From Acidobacteriota bacterium (GTDB lineage: Bacteria > Acidobacteriota > Vicinamibacteria > Vicinamibacterales > CAVVIG01): 64,000 nt of DNA. The position numbers and the translations under genes are program-made. Under the pieces are notes generated by a model, which was not told where the DNA came from, made no database searches, and was given only the letters and a program-made list of their open reading frames with translations. Below are positions 17,925-26,514 of this stretch, in pieces; position 1 is the first letter of the stretch; every line of letters starts with the position of its first letter. The stretch is taken from assembly GCA_020850715.1 (NCBI GenBank), contig JADZED010000049.1, positions 67,693-131,692 on the forward strand, given 5' to 3'.

Positions 17925-19097
17925 GTGCGGCCGCGCTGGACCACCATATGTTGTAGCCTCGGCGCGGGGATCCTCCTCGCAGCCGCACCGCTCGACGCGC
18001 GGGCGACGCAGGCGCCGCTCGCATTGTTCCCTCTGCGCCCGCTCTGGACGCTGCCGCTGGGGTCGCGTCTCGCCGTCGCCCCTGCTTATGACGGCACTCG
18101 CGCGTACTACGCCATCGCGGGCGACCGCCTCGCCGCCTACGATCTCGCCACCGGGCTCCGCCGATGGCTCGTCGACGCCGCCCCGACGCTGCCGATGGCC
18201 GCCGGCGGAGATCTCGTGTTCCTCGTCGAAGAGACATCGCTGCGCGCGCTGCGTGCCGCCGACGGATCGACCGTGTGGCAGGTGGCGCTTGCGGGCGCGC
18301 TGGCGGCGCCGCCGGTCTGGGACAACGGCTGGCTCATCGCTGCCACGGCCGCTGGCGACATCGTCGCGCTCCGCGCGTCCGACGGTGTCGAGCTCTGGCG
18401 CAGCGCCCTCGGCTCGGCGGCTCACGCGCCGCCGGCGCTGGCCGCCGATCGCGTGTACGTGTCGCTCGACGACGGCCGCGTGGCCGCGCTGCAGGTGCAG
18501 AACGGCGCGCGGCTGTGGGATCGGCGGCTCGGCGGGCCCGGGAGCGGAATCCTCGCGCTCGACGATCGCGTGTACGTCGGTTCGGAGGACAACTTCTTCT
18601 ACTGCCTTCGGGCAGGAGACGGGCGCATCGACTGGCGATGGCGCACCGGCGCCGACGTGATCGGTCCTCCCCTGGTCGACGGCAATCTCGTGTACTTCGT
18701 GTCGCTCGACAACATGCTGCGTGCGCTCCATCGCACGAGCGGCGTCCAGCGTTGGCGCGCGCCGCTCCCGGCGCGGCCGCTCGGCGGGCCGGTCAAGGCC
18801 GGCGGCACGCTGCTGGTCGCGGGGGTCGGGTCGTCGGTGCCGGCCTACAGCCTGGTGGACGGACGGCTGGTGGGCGAACTGTCGAGCGGCGGCGAGACCG
18901 CCGGGCCGCCGTACGCCTTCCGGCTTCCACCGGCCGCCCTTCCGGCCGTGGTTGCGATCGGCCGCGATATCGCGGCCGGAGCCACGGCAATCGCGGTCAC
19001 GCGAGCGATCGAGCCGCCGGAGACGCCGATCGCGCCGCTCCCGAACGTTGCGATGCCATCGCCGCCGGGCCGGCGGGCCGGGGAACCTGATCCCTGA
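17925..19097 (+). CDS. Exported PQQ-type beta-propeller protein of unknown function
   Basis: With the GTG start at 17925 the protein has 390 aa. A signal peptide (VRPRWTTICC ... LLAAAPLDARA) is followed by seven or so propeller repeats with the PQQ/BamB pattern: YDLATGLRRWLVDA, RAADGSTVWQVAL, RASDGVELWRSAL, QVQNGARLWDRRL, RAGDGRIDWRWR and HRTSGVQRWRAPL. BamB and quinoprotein dehydrogenases share this fold. No cofactor or catalytic residues allow a choice, and a BamB-like scaffold role is only a guess. The frame is open further upstream, but that part overlaps guaA and lacks a signal. Its last 101 bases overlap the end of the convergent membrane-protein gene. Confidence 0.75.
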   Translation: MRPRWTTICCSLGAGILLAAAPLDARATQAPLALFPLRPLWTLPLGSRLAVAPAYDGTRAYYAIAGDRLAAYDLATGLRRWLVDAAPTLPMAAGGDLVFLVEETSLRALRAADGSTVWQVALAGALAAPPVWDNGWLIAATAAGDIVALRASDGVELWRSALGSAAHAPPALAADRVYVSLDDGRVAALQVQNGARLWDRRLGGPGSGILALDDRVYVGSEDNFFYCLRAGDGRIDWRWRTGADVIGPPLVDGNLVYFVSLDNMLRALHRTSGVQRWRAPLPARPLGGPVKAGGTLLVAGVGSSVPAYSLVDGRLVGELSSGGETAGPPYAFRLPPAALPAVVAIGRDIAAGATAIAVTRAIEPPETPIAPLPNVAMPSPPGRRAGEPDP

Positions 19098-20094
19098 TCG
19101 AGGCTCGCGGCGCAGGCTCCTGAGACACCCAGGCGTCCGGCGACTCCGCCCGCCCGCGCGATCCATAGAGCACCACGTAGGCGCCGAGCGCGCTGAGCCC
19201 GACGTACTGGAACACCAGCCCGCGCAGCAGCAGAGCCGCCGCCTGCAGCGGCAGCACGGCGAGCCCGACGAGCGGGACAAACGCGATCAGCCCGACGCCC
19301 GACCATACGAGGGCCGAGACGACGATCGCGGCCGCCACGAGCACGAGCACCACGGCGAGCACGCCCGCAACCTCAACCAGATCGCGTCGAAGAAGACCGG
19401 CCACCCGCCGCGCCGCGTCGGCGAGCGATACATCGTCGCTCGCGATGGCCACTTGCATCAGCAGATACACGAGGTTCACCGCGGTCATCCAGGCGACCAG
19501 ACCAATCGAAGCGAGCGCAGCGGTCACGGTCCAGCCGATGCGGCTCACGCCCGTCGCTGCCTGATAGCCGTAGACGATGAACGCCAGATAGGCCGCCGCG
19601 GAAAGGCCATAGACGACCATCAGCCCGATGCCGAGCGCCAGGAACCGGCGGAACAGCCGGCGGCAGCCGTCGAGATAGCGTCGAAGGCTGAATGCCGATG
19701 CGCTTCGCAGCGTGACGAAGAGCAGGGGATCGCGTTCGATCGGCGCAGCTGCCTGGTGCGCGGCGACCAGGACGTCGACGGTGCCCGCCTTGACGAGGAA
19801 CATCAGAATCGATCCGCCGACCAGCCCGATGGCGAAGATGCCGATGAACGCGCCGAACGCCACCGGCTGTGACGCCAGCGCGCCGCTGATGTGCGTGAAG
19901 ACCTCGCGGACGCCGCCCTGCAGCAGCCCACCGACGTCACGGCCCAGCAGTACGGCCACGAGGACGGCGGCGCCCACCAGCGGCAGGGCGAGCAGCACCT
20001 GAAACGCGGTCTGCGCGACGAACTGAATCGCCACGATCGGCCAGTTCGCTGCAGCCAGCAGCGCGCCGCGCTTCAACAGGAGCTTGAGACCCAA
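18997..20094 (-). CDS. Polytopic membrane protein of unknown function
   Basis: A 365-aa protein with about six hydrophobic segments, including FQVLLALPLVGAAVLVAVLL, FGAFIGIFAIGLVGGSILMFLV, ALGIGLMVVYGLSAAAYLAF, IGLVAWMTAVNLVYLLM and a long VAGVLAVVLVLVAAAIVV stretch. It ends in a Pro/Ala/Ser-rich tail (about 320-365) that overlaps the propeller gene on the other strand, so this tail is under coding constraint in two frames. I recognise no catalytic motif; the layout recalls the glycerophosphoryl diester phosphodiesterase membrane-domain/DUF975-like families, which is weak. It is divergent from the histidine kinase gene. Confidence 0.7.
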   Translation of the reverse strand: MGLKLLLKRGALLAAANWPIVAIQFVAQTAFQVLLALPLVGAAVLVAVLLGRDVGGLLQGGVREVFTHISGALASQPVAFGAFIGIFAIGLVGGSILMFLVKAGTVDVLVAAHQAAAPIERDPLLFVTLRSASAFSLRRYLDGCRRLFRRFLALGIGLMVVYGLSAAAYLAFIVYGYQAATGVSRIGWTVTAALASIGLVAWMTAVNLVYLLMQVAIASDDVSLADAARRVAGLLRRDLVEVAGVLAVVLVLVAAAIVVSALVWSGVGLIAFVPLVGLAVLPLQAAALLLRGLVFQYVGLSALGAYVVLYGSRGRAESPDAWVSQEPAPRASIRDQVPRPAGPAAMASQRSGAARSASPAARSLA

Positions 20095-20140
20095 TTGCGT
20101 TGATACTGATTGTATTCTGTCCTGGCACGGTGATCAGCAC

Positions 20141-23100
20141 ATGTCCGTAGCCCGCCTCGCACGCGCGGGGGTCGTCTGCGCCCTGCTCGCAGCGCTCGGC
20201 GGCTGGACGCTGGAACGCCTCCGCTTCGGCGCCGACGACGCGGCGGCGCTGGCGCGCGTCGAGGCTGAATTGCGCGATCGCTTCGCGTCGAGCGCCGCGG
20301 CGCTCGACGCCGCCGCGGCGAAGGTCGCGCCCGCACGCGACACGATCCTCGCCGCCTCGCGCGATGCGGCCGCGGCTCGAAGGTTGTTCGAGCTCGTCGC
20401 CGCCGCACTGCCCCCCGGCGCCTCGGACCGCACCGGCGTCACGGTCTACGATCGGAACGGCGCGCCGCTGGCCTGGGCCGGACACGTCTGGGAGTTGCCG
20501 CCCGGGCGGACCGATGGTCCCTCCGCGCTCTTGGTGGAGCCGGGCGCCCTGGGACCGCGGCTCGTGAGGCTGGTGCCCGTCGTCGAGGTCGGTCGCGCCT
20601 CACCTCGCCTGGCCACCATCGCCGTCGAGCAGTCGCTCGGGCGCGACCTGTCGCCCGGTCTCGCCGACACGTTCCGTGTCGCCACCGCGGTCGCGCCGGT
20701 GGCGCTGCGCGTGATCGCCGACGGCGAGACGCCAGCGCCGGGACCCTTCCGGTTTCTGATTCGGACCCAGGATGGCGCCCCGCTCGTCGAGGCGGAGCTG
20801 TCGCCGGTCGATCTAGCAGCCGCGCGTGCGAACTGGCGGCGCGCAACGGCAACCGCCGTCTGGCTGGTTCTGGCGATCGTCCTGCTCTTCTGCACGGCGC
20901 CGGTCGTCGACTGGCGGGGTCCGGCGCCGACACCACGGCGCGCCGCGGCGTCGGCCGCGATCCTGGGCGCGCTCGTGGTCGGCAGCCGGCTCGTGCTCTG
21001 GTTCGGCCTCCCTCTGCAGGGCGGCCGCCTCGCTGGCGACCCCGTCGACCTCATCCTCACGAACCTGATGTGGGTGGGGCTGGTCTGGATTGCCATCGAT
21101 CTGCTGGAACGGCGGCGCTACCTGCGTCCTCGGCCGCCGATCCTGCGGACCCGCGCCGGTGACACCGCACGCCTCGCTGGCGTCTACCTCCTGGCTGGAT
21201 TCGCCAGCCTGCAACTGCTGAAGGCGTACGAGCGTGAACTCCAGCGGATCGTCTTGGCCTCTCCGGTCGATCTGCTGCACCTGTCGCTGCACCCGATCGA
21301 CGTCGGGCGGCTCGGCACCACCTTCGGTCTCGTGCTCCTGCACGCGGCGGCGGTCTGGGCGGCGGCGGCCCTGCTGCGGGCGCCGTCGGCGTTGTGGCGC
21401 GCCCGGCGCTCCTTTTCGCTGGCGGTGGGACTTCCGGCCGGAGCCGGCGGTGCTGCGCTCGGCCTGCTGCTCGGACCCGCCGGCGCGCCACCGGCGCTGC
21501 CGCTCCTCGTGGCGGCTGGCGCCGCCGGTGCATGCGCCGCTGCGCTCGCCTCGCGGCGCGGCCGCTCGCGCCGCACATCGCAGGCCGCGCGGCTGGGCCT
21601 GTTGTTCCTCGCGCTATTGGTGCCGGCGCTCGCCACCTATCCGTCGCTCGTCGCCTATGCCACCGCCGCCAAGGAGACGCTGGTCGCGACCAGCTTCGGG
21701 CCGCAGGTCGCCAGCCTCAGGACGGACCTGCAGAACCGGATGCGCGAGGCGCTCACCGCGATCGACGCGCTGCCGTCGCCGGCGGCGTACGTGAGCGCCG
21801 GGGCCGCCGAGGCCGCCCCCCCTGGCGCCGATCGCGCCTTCGAGATCTGGGCGCGAACGGCGCTCGCCGAGTACCGGCTGACGTCGGCCGTCGAGCTCTA
21901 CAACGCCAGCGGCGCGCTCGTGAGCCGCTTCGCGCTGAACCTCCCCGAGTACGGCACCGGACGGCATGTCGCGGCCCGCTGCGGCGACTGGGACCTCTTC
22001 GAGGAGGTCACGCCGTTCGGCTCGACCGAACGCCGCGCGCTGCGCGCCAGCCGCGGCATCTGTGATGCCCGCCGCCGGCTCCTGGGGTCGATCGTCGTGC
22101 ACGTCATGCTCGACTACACGGCGCTCCCCTTCATCTCGTCGCAGAGCCCGTACCTCGAGTCGCTCCGGCCGGACCGCGCGGCGGCCCGGGAAGGCGCCTC
22201 CGGCAGCGACGTGACATTCGTCGTCTTTGGCTGGAGCCGCGCGCCCTTGTTCGTTCAAGGCACCAGCGCGTGGGCCCTGACCGACGAGGTATTCGATCGG
22301 CTGGTGGCTTCGCGCGAGCCCTTCTGGGACACGCTGCAACGGGACGGCCAGCGCTTCCGCGTCTATTTTCTCAGCGATCGCGGCGGCATCTATGCGCTCG
22401 GCTATCCCATCATCACGACGCCCGGACACCTGATCGATCTGGCGGAGCTCATCGCGGTCACCTTCGTGCTGTTCGCGCTGATTCTCGGCGGCGCGACGGC
22501 ATTCAACACGCTGACGCCGCACGCGCCCGCCAGCGGACGCGCCCTGCTGCGCGAAGTGCGCCGGAGCTTCTACAGCAAGCTGTTCCTCGCGTTTCTCGTC
22601 GGCGCGATTGCACCGGTTGTCGCTCTCGCCATGGCGACGCGCGCCTATTTCGTCTCCCAGCTCAACGCCGGCATCGAAGAGGCGGCCGGACGGACGGCCA
22701 GGGTGGCCCAGCGCCTCGTCGAGGACTACGCCACGCTCCAGCAGCGGAGCGTTGGCGCCAATGGCGCGGCCGCGCTGCAGGTGATCGACGACCAGATCAT
22801 GCTGCTCGTCCGGATCGCGATCGACCAGGACGTGAACCTCTTCGACCGGACGCACCTCCTCGCGACCAGCGAGCGCGAGCTGTTCGCCTCGGGGCTGCTG
22901 TCGCCGCGCACGCCGGCCGACGTATACCGCCGCATCGTCCTCGACCGTCTGCCGACCTACGTCGGCGTGGAACAGGTCGGCGATCTGCCGTACCTCCTGG
23001 CGGCCGCCCCGGTTCGCGCCGGCGGCAGCGAGGGCATCGTCACCGTGCCGGTGGCGCTGCGGCAGCACGAAATCGAGCAGCAGAAGGACGAGCTCGACCG

Positions 23101-24028
23101 CCGCGTGCTGTTCGCCGCCGTGCTCTTCATCCTGCTCGGCGGCGTCCTCGGCTACTGGATGGCCGAGCGGATTGCCGATCCGGTGAACCGACTGACGCGG
23201 GCGACGCGCCGCATCGCGCGCGGCGAGCTCGACGCGCGCATCGCCGCCACCTCGTCGGACGAGCTGCGTCGCCTGGTCGAGGACTTCAACCAGATGGCCG
23301 CCGATCTGCAGCGGCAGCGCACGGAGCTCGAGCGGACGCAACGTCTCGAAGCGTGGGCGGAGATGGCGCGACAGGTGGCGCACGAGATCAAGAATCCACT
23401 CACGCCGATTCAGCTCTCGGCCGAACATGCGCGCCGGGTCAACCTCGACCGCGGCCGGCCGCTGTCGCCGGTGCTCGACGAGTGCGTGAGCGCCATCCTC
23501 AGCCAGGTGCGGCTGCTGCGACAGATCGCCGCCGAGTTCTCCAGCTTTGCTTCGTCGCCGACCGCGAAGCCCGAGCCCACCGATCTGTCCGCGCTGCTCG
23601 ACGAAGTGCTGGAGCCCTATCGCGCCGGCCTGGCCGGCCGCGTCGAGCTGCTGGTGCAGGCTCCGGCCGGCCTTCCGCCGGCCACGATCGATCGCACGCT
23701 GTTCTCCAGAGCCCTGACCAACGTCGTCGAGAACGCGCTGCACGCCATGCCTGGCGGCGGCCGTCTCACCGTGACGGCCCGGTGCGGCGCCGATCCCACC
23801 GCGATCGTGGTCGAGGTCGCCGACACCGGCATCGGCATGGATCCCGAGTCGGTCGCCCGCGTGTTCGAGCCGTACTTCTCGACCAAGGCCGCCGGCACCG
23901 GCCTCGGCCTGACGATCGCCAGGCGGAATCTCGAACTGAACGGCGGCCGGATCGAGGTCATGAGCCATCGAGGCGTGGGGACGACGGTGACGCTCACCCT
24001 GCCGGTGAACGCGGCGGATGGCCAGTGA
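20141..24028 (+). CDS. Very large NtrY-like membrane sensor histidine kinase (orphan)
   Basis: From the ATG at 20141 the protein has 1295 aa. Order: one N-terminal membrane segment, an exported domain (about 25-230), a block of about eight membrane helices (about 230-520), a second exported domain (about 520-760), two further membrane segments, a third exported region, a last membrane helix (VLFAAVLFILLGGVLGYWMA), then HAMP, HisKA with phospho-acceptor His1081 in ARQVAHEIKNPLTPIQLS, and HATPase with NALHAMPGGG, DTGIGMDPE and GTGLGLTIARRNLELNGG. The kinase core matches NtrY. All catalytic boxes are intact. No response regulator is adjacent; the next gene is pssA on the other strand. NtrY partners are often sigma-54 activators, and rpoN lies 14 kb away. 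Typical NtrY is 700-800 aa. Confidence 0.9.
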   Translation: MSVARLARAGVVCALLAALGGWTLERLRFGADDAAALARVEAELRDRFASSAAALDAAAAKVAPARDTILAASRDAAAARRLFELVAAALPPGASDRTGVTVYDRNGAPLAWAGHVWELPPGRTDGPSALLVEPGALGPRLVRLVPVVEVGRASPRLATIAVEQSLGRDLSPGLADTFRVATAVAPVALRVIADGETPAPGPFRFLIRTQDGAPLVEAELSPVDLAAARANWRRATATAVWLVLAIVLLFCTAPVVDWRGPAPTPRRAAASAAILGALVVGSRLVLWFGLPLQGGRLAGDPVDLILTNLMWVGLVWIAIDLLERRRYLRPRPPILRTRAGDTARLAGVYLLAGFASLQLLKAYERELQRIVLASPVDLLHLSLHPIDVGRLGTTFGLVLLHAAAVWAAAALLRAPSALWRARRSFSLAVGLPAGAGGAALGLLLGPAGAPPALPLLVAAGAAGACAAALASRRGRSRRTSQAARLGLLFLALLVPALATYPSLVAYATAAKETLVATSFGPQVASLRTDLQNRMREALTAIDALPSPAAYVSAGAAEAAPPGADRAFEIWARTALAEYRLTSAVELYNASGALVSRFALNLPEYGTGRHVAARCGDWDLFEEVTPFGSTERRALRASRGICDARRRLLGSIVVHVMLDYTALPFISSQSPYLESLRPDRAAAREGASGSDVTFVVFGWSRAPLFVQGTSAWALTDEVFDRLVASREPFWDTLQRDGQRFRVYFLSDRGGIYALGYPIITTPGHLIDLAELIAVTFVLFALILGGATAFNTLTPHAPASGRALLREVRRSFYSKLFLAFLVGAIAPVVALAMATRAYFVSQLNAGIEEAAGRTARVAQRLVEDYATLQQRSVGANGAAALQVIDDQIMLLVRIAIDQDVNLFDRTHLLATSERELFASGLLSPRTPADVYRRIVLDRLPTYVGVEQVGDLPYLLAAAPVRAGGSEGIVTVPVALRQHEIEQQKDELDRRVLFAAVLFILLGGVLGYWMAERIADPVNRLTRATRRIARGELDARIAATSSDELRRLVEDFNQMAADLQRQRTELERTQRLEAWAEMARQVAHEIKNPLTPIQLSAEHARRVNLDRGRPLSPVLDECVSAILSQVRLLRQIAAEFSSFASSPTAKPEPTDLSALLDEVLEPYRAGLAGRVELLVQAPAGLPPATIDRTLFSRALTNVVENALHAMPGGGRLTVTARCGADPTAIVVEVADTGIGMDPESVARVFEPYFSTKAAGTGLGLTIARRNLELNGGRIEVMSHRGVGTTVTLTLPVNAADGQ

Positions 24029-24133
24029 GGCGCGGCGGCCTGCCGCGATCGCACGCGGACGGTTCGGCGCCGCCACACAGCGGACCCGCCAGGCCCGGCG
24101 CTCCAGATCGTCGGGGCGACGCGGCTCGGACGA

Positions 24134-25009
24134 TCAGCGCGCCGCTGAATCCCGCGGCCCGTACTGCCGGTCGCCTTCCCGCGTGCGCGTGTCGGCCGGC
24201 GGGTGAGCGTGCCCCTCGCCCTGCCGCGGATGTCCGTCGCGGCGCTTGAACCGCGTGATCGCCATGCCGATGAACGCCGAAGCCAGGTACGCGTAGGCGA
24301 CGACGGCGAGCACGATGCGGGGATGGGTGGCGATCAGCGCCACACCCACGGCGAACAGAAACAGGATCGTGTACGGCCGTCGCGCACGCAGGTCGAAGGT
24401 CTTGAAGCTGCGGAACCGGATCGTGCTCACCATGAGCAACGCGGGCACGAGCACCATCGCGAGCGCCGGCAGCGCCGCGCGATAGTCGTGGAGCCCAGGC
24501 GGAAACGCGAAGACGGTTGCCGCGGGCACGCCCGCCGCCGCCGGACTCGGCATGCCCACGAAGTAGCGCCGGTCTCCTCCCTGGCTGGTCTGGATGTTGA
24601 AGCGCGCGAGCCGCATCGCCGCCGCGCTCACGAAGAGGAAGCCGGCCGCCCAGCCGAGCCGGCCGAGCGGCTGCAGTCCCCATGAGAACGCGAGGATGGC
24701 CGGCGCCATCCCGAACGAGATCACGTCGGCCAGCGAATCGAACTCCACGCCGAACGCGCTCGCGCTGCCCGTGAGCCGCGCGATGCGTCCGTCGAGCATG
24801 TCGAGCACCACGGCGACGCCGATGAAGGGCGCCGCGGTCTCGAACTCGCCGCGCATGGCGAACACGACGCAGGCATATCCGCAGAACATGTTGCCGAGCG
24901 TGAACAGGCTCGGCAGCAGGTAGACGCCGCGCCGGAAGCGCGCCGACGGCCGGGCGTCGGTCCTTCGCTTGAAGCGGAAGCGTCGCTCTTCGGTCCCCGG
25001 GGTCGGCAT
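24134..25009 (-). CDS. pssA: CDP-diacylglycerol-serine O-phosphatidyltransferase
   Basis: A membrane enzyme of about 291 aa that makes phosphatidylserine from CDP-diacylglycerol and serine. The CDP-alcohol phosphotransferase motif is intact: LDMLDGRIARLTGSASAFG followed by VEFDSLADVISFG, giving the pattern DG..AR........G...D...D. About eight hydrophobic segments follow the basic N-terminus (FRFKRRTDARP). I use the ATG at 25007-25009; an in-frame GTG lies two codons earlier. The last 40 residues are hydrophilic and His/Arg-rich. It follows psd by 45 bases, so the two enzymes of phosphatidylethanolamine synthesis are probably co-transcribed. Confidence 0.93.
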   Translation of the reverse strand: MPTPGTEERRFRFKRRTDARPSARFRRGVYLLPSLFTLGNMFCGYACVVFAMRGEFETAAPFIGVAVVLDMLDGRIARLTGSASAFGVEFDSLADVISFGMAPAILAFSWGLQPLGRLGWAAGFLFVSAAAMRLARFNIQTSQGGDRRYFVGMPSPAAAGVPAATVFAFPPGLHDYRAALPALAMVLVPALLMVSTIRFRSFKTFDLRARRPYTILFLFAVGVALIATHPRIVLAVVAYAYLASAFIGMAITRFKRRDGHPRQGEGHAHPPADTRTREGDRQYGPRDSAAR

Positions 25010-25054
25010 GTGCACCCGATCGGCGAGGCCGGGATCGATCCCGCCCGCCGGAAT

Positions 25055-25681
25055 TCAGTGTAGCACCGCAATGACGGTTTCGCCGGCGCGCACGAGATCG
25101 CCGACCTTCACCTGCAGCGTCGCATTCACCGGCACGAACACGTCCATCCGGGAGCCGAATTTCATGACGCCGTACCGGTCGCCCGCCCGCACCTCCATGC
25201 CCGGCCTGGCGCGGCAGACGACCCGTCGCGCGAGGATGCCGACAATCTGGCGCGCCACGACAGACTGTCCACCGTGATCGATCCAGATCTCGCTCCGTTC
25301 GTTGGTCGAGGCGGCATCGCGGTGGTAGGCCGGAAGAAACCGGCCCGGCTGGAAGCTGACCCTGGTGATCCGGCCGGACGCCGGCACGCGATTCACGTGC
25401 ACGTTCATCGGCGACAGGAAGATGCTGATCTGCTGCCAGTCCCCTTCCGGCCGCGCCGACGGCTCGGCCGGTCCGGCGACGAGCACGCGGCCGTCGGCGG
25501 GCGAGACCACGGCGTTGGCGGCGCCGGCGATCGCGCGCTCGGGATCGCGGAAGAAGTACGCGAAGAAGCCGGCCAGCACCAGGAACGGCGCGGCGGCCGG
25601 CCAGCCGGCCGCGGTGCCGGCGACGAGTGCAATGATCAGCGCGCCGCCGATGAACGGCAGCCCGGCGGGATCGATGCGCAT
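25055..25681 (-). CDS. psd: Phosphatidylserine decarboxylase proenzyme
   Basis: A 208-aa short-type decarboxylase that converts phosphatidylserine to phosphatidylethanolamine. Two N-terminal hydrophobic segments (LPFIGGALIIALVAGTAAG and AAPFLVLAGFFAYFF) precede FRDPERAI and VVSPADGRVLVAG, family hallmarks. IFLSPMNVHVNRVPASG is the conserved core. The self-cleavage site is the Gly-Ser of MKFGSRMDVFVP, which yields the pyruvoyl alpha chain. TACAAT on the coding strand (25691-25696) lies nine bases before the ATG with no Shine-Dalgarno, so the psd-pssA mRNA may be leaderless. Confidence 0.94.
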   Translation of the reverse strand: MRIDPAGLPFIGGALIIALVAGTAAGWPAAAPFLVLAGFFAYFFRDPERAIAGAANAVVSPADGRVLVAGPAEPSARPEGDWQQISIFLSPMNVHVNRVPASGRITRVSFQPGRFLPAYHRDAASTNERSEIWIDHGGQSVVARQIVGILARRVVCRARPGMEVRAGDRYGVMKFGSRMDVFVPVNATLQVKVGDLVRAGETVIAVLH

Positions 25682-25690
25682 GGGATGTCG

Positions 25691-25696
25691 ATTGTA
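25691..25696 (-). promoter_or_regulatory. Candidate -10 element for psd-pssA
   Basis: TACAAT on the minus strand, nine bases upstream of the psd ATG, with no ribosome binding site between. It would give a leader of only a few bases. Confidence 0.4.
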
Positions 25697-25709
25697 GTGC
25701 GGAGCGAGC

Positions 25710-25733
25710 GGCGGGCGCCCCGCGGCGCCCGCC
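25710..25733 (-). terminator. GC-rich hairpin downstream of the DUF465 gene
   Basis: A perfect 10-bp stem (GGCGGGCGCC, 25710-25719, with its complement 25724-25733) closed by a four-base loop. It lies between the end of the DUF465 gene and the psd promoter. It lacks a T-run, so it may act as a weak terminator or transcript-end stabiliser. Confidence 0.45.
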
Positions 25734-25745
25734 AGGAGCGGCGCG

Positions 25746-25970
25746 TCAGGGCCGACGATGACGACGGAGGATGTCTTCCATCCGATCCTTCAGCTGGAGC
25801 TTCCGCTTCTTGAGGGTCACTTCTTCGACCTGTTCCGGTTCCGACAGATGCGGCTTGGCGGTGAGTTCGTGGAGCCGATCTTCGAGTTGGTGATGCTGGC
25901 TGGCGAGGTCGTGAAACTCGGGATTGGTGGTCAGCAGCACTTCTCTGAGATCATGGCGCTCTGAATTCAT
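25746..25970 (-). CDS. Small DUF465 (YdcH-like) coiled-coil protein
   Basis: A 74-aa highly charged helical protein. The sequence around FHDLASQHHQLEDRLHEL, an acidic middle (LSEPEQVEEV) and the basic end LKKRKLQLKDRMEDIL match the DUF465/YdcH family, whose function is unknown. Heptad spacing of leucines suggests a helical hairpin or dimer. AGGAGG about eight bases before the ATG is an excellent Shine-Dalgarno, in contrast to the neighbouring psd start. It lies between rimI and psd with gaps of about 80 and 65 bases. Confidence 0.85.
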   Translation of the reverse strand: MNSERHDLREVLLTTNPEFHDLASQHHQLEDRLHELTAKPHLSEPEQVEEVTLKKRKLQLKDRMEDILRRHRRP

Positions 25971-26052
25971 GCTCCGCCTCCTTTGGCGATGGTTCGATTA
26001 GAGCTTCGCGCACATGCTCGAAACCTAACACACGCGCGAGGCGGTCGCAAGG

Positions 26053-26514
26053 TCAGCTCCCGGACAGATCGTCCTTCCACAGCACGAGCGCGTCTTCGAT
26101 CGGATTCGTATAGTACCGCGGCCGCAGCCCCCTGACTTCGAAGCCCGCGCGCTGGTAGAGCAGGCGCGCGACGTCGTTCGACCGCCGCACCTCCAGCGTC
26201 GCCCGCTGCGCCCCGGCCCGCGCCCCTTCTACGAGCACGTGCTGCAGCAGTGCGGACCCGATGCCGCGGCGCCGGAAATCCGGCGCCACGGCGAGATTGT
26301 TGACGTGCAGTTCGTCGAGGATCCGCCAGCAGGAACAGAACCCGGCCGCCTTCCCCGCATCGTCTTTGGCCAGGAAGATGTACGCGCGCCCCTTGTGCTC
26401 CAGTTCGGCGAGGTACATCTCCCGCGTCCACGGGCTGGTGAAGGATGCCTGCTCGATGGCAATGACCGCCTCGAGGTCGTCGGCGGAGATCACCGGGCCA
26501 ATCGTCAACGTCAC
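26053..26514 (-). CDS. rimI: Ribosomal-protein-alanine N-acetyltransferase RimI-like
   Basis: A 153-aa GNAT acetyltransferase if started at the GTG 26512-26514, which overlaps the tsaB stop as GTGA. The frame is open further upstream, but that part is arginine-rich shadow inside tsaB. Domain signs are IEQASFTSPWTREMYLAEL at the front, LHVNNLAVAPDFRRRGIGSALL (the acetyl-CoA-binding RxxGIG loop) and NDVARLLYQRAGFEVRGLRPRYY at the end. RimI acetylates the N-terminus of ribosomal protein S18. The tsaB-rimI pairing is common and supports the call. Confidence 0.9.
   Translation of the reverse strand: MTLTIGPVISADDLEAVIAIEQASFTSPWTREMYLAELEHKGRAYIFLAKDDAGKAAGFCSCWRILDELHVNNLAVAPDFRRRGIGSALLQHVLVEGARAGAQRATLEVRRSNDVARLLYQRAGFEVRGLRPRYYTNPIEDALVLWKDDLSGS

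Noticed and set aside
20123-20140. Sigma-54-like promoter TGGCAC...GCA before the histidine kinase
   Set aside because: The GG and GC doublets are 11 bases apart instead of 10, the GC is followed at once by the ATG, and the TTGC part is poor.
21614-24076. An 820-codon open frame on the minus strand opposite the histidine kinase
   Set aside because: Shadow frame. The plus-strand protein has all kinase motifs; the antisense sequence has none and shows biased Arg/Gly/Asp content.
24018-24206. A 62-codon plus-strand frame after the histidine kinase
   Set aside because: It overlaps both the kinase end and the pssA 3' part, is Arg/Ser-rich, and has no ribosome binding site or similarity.
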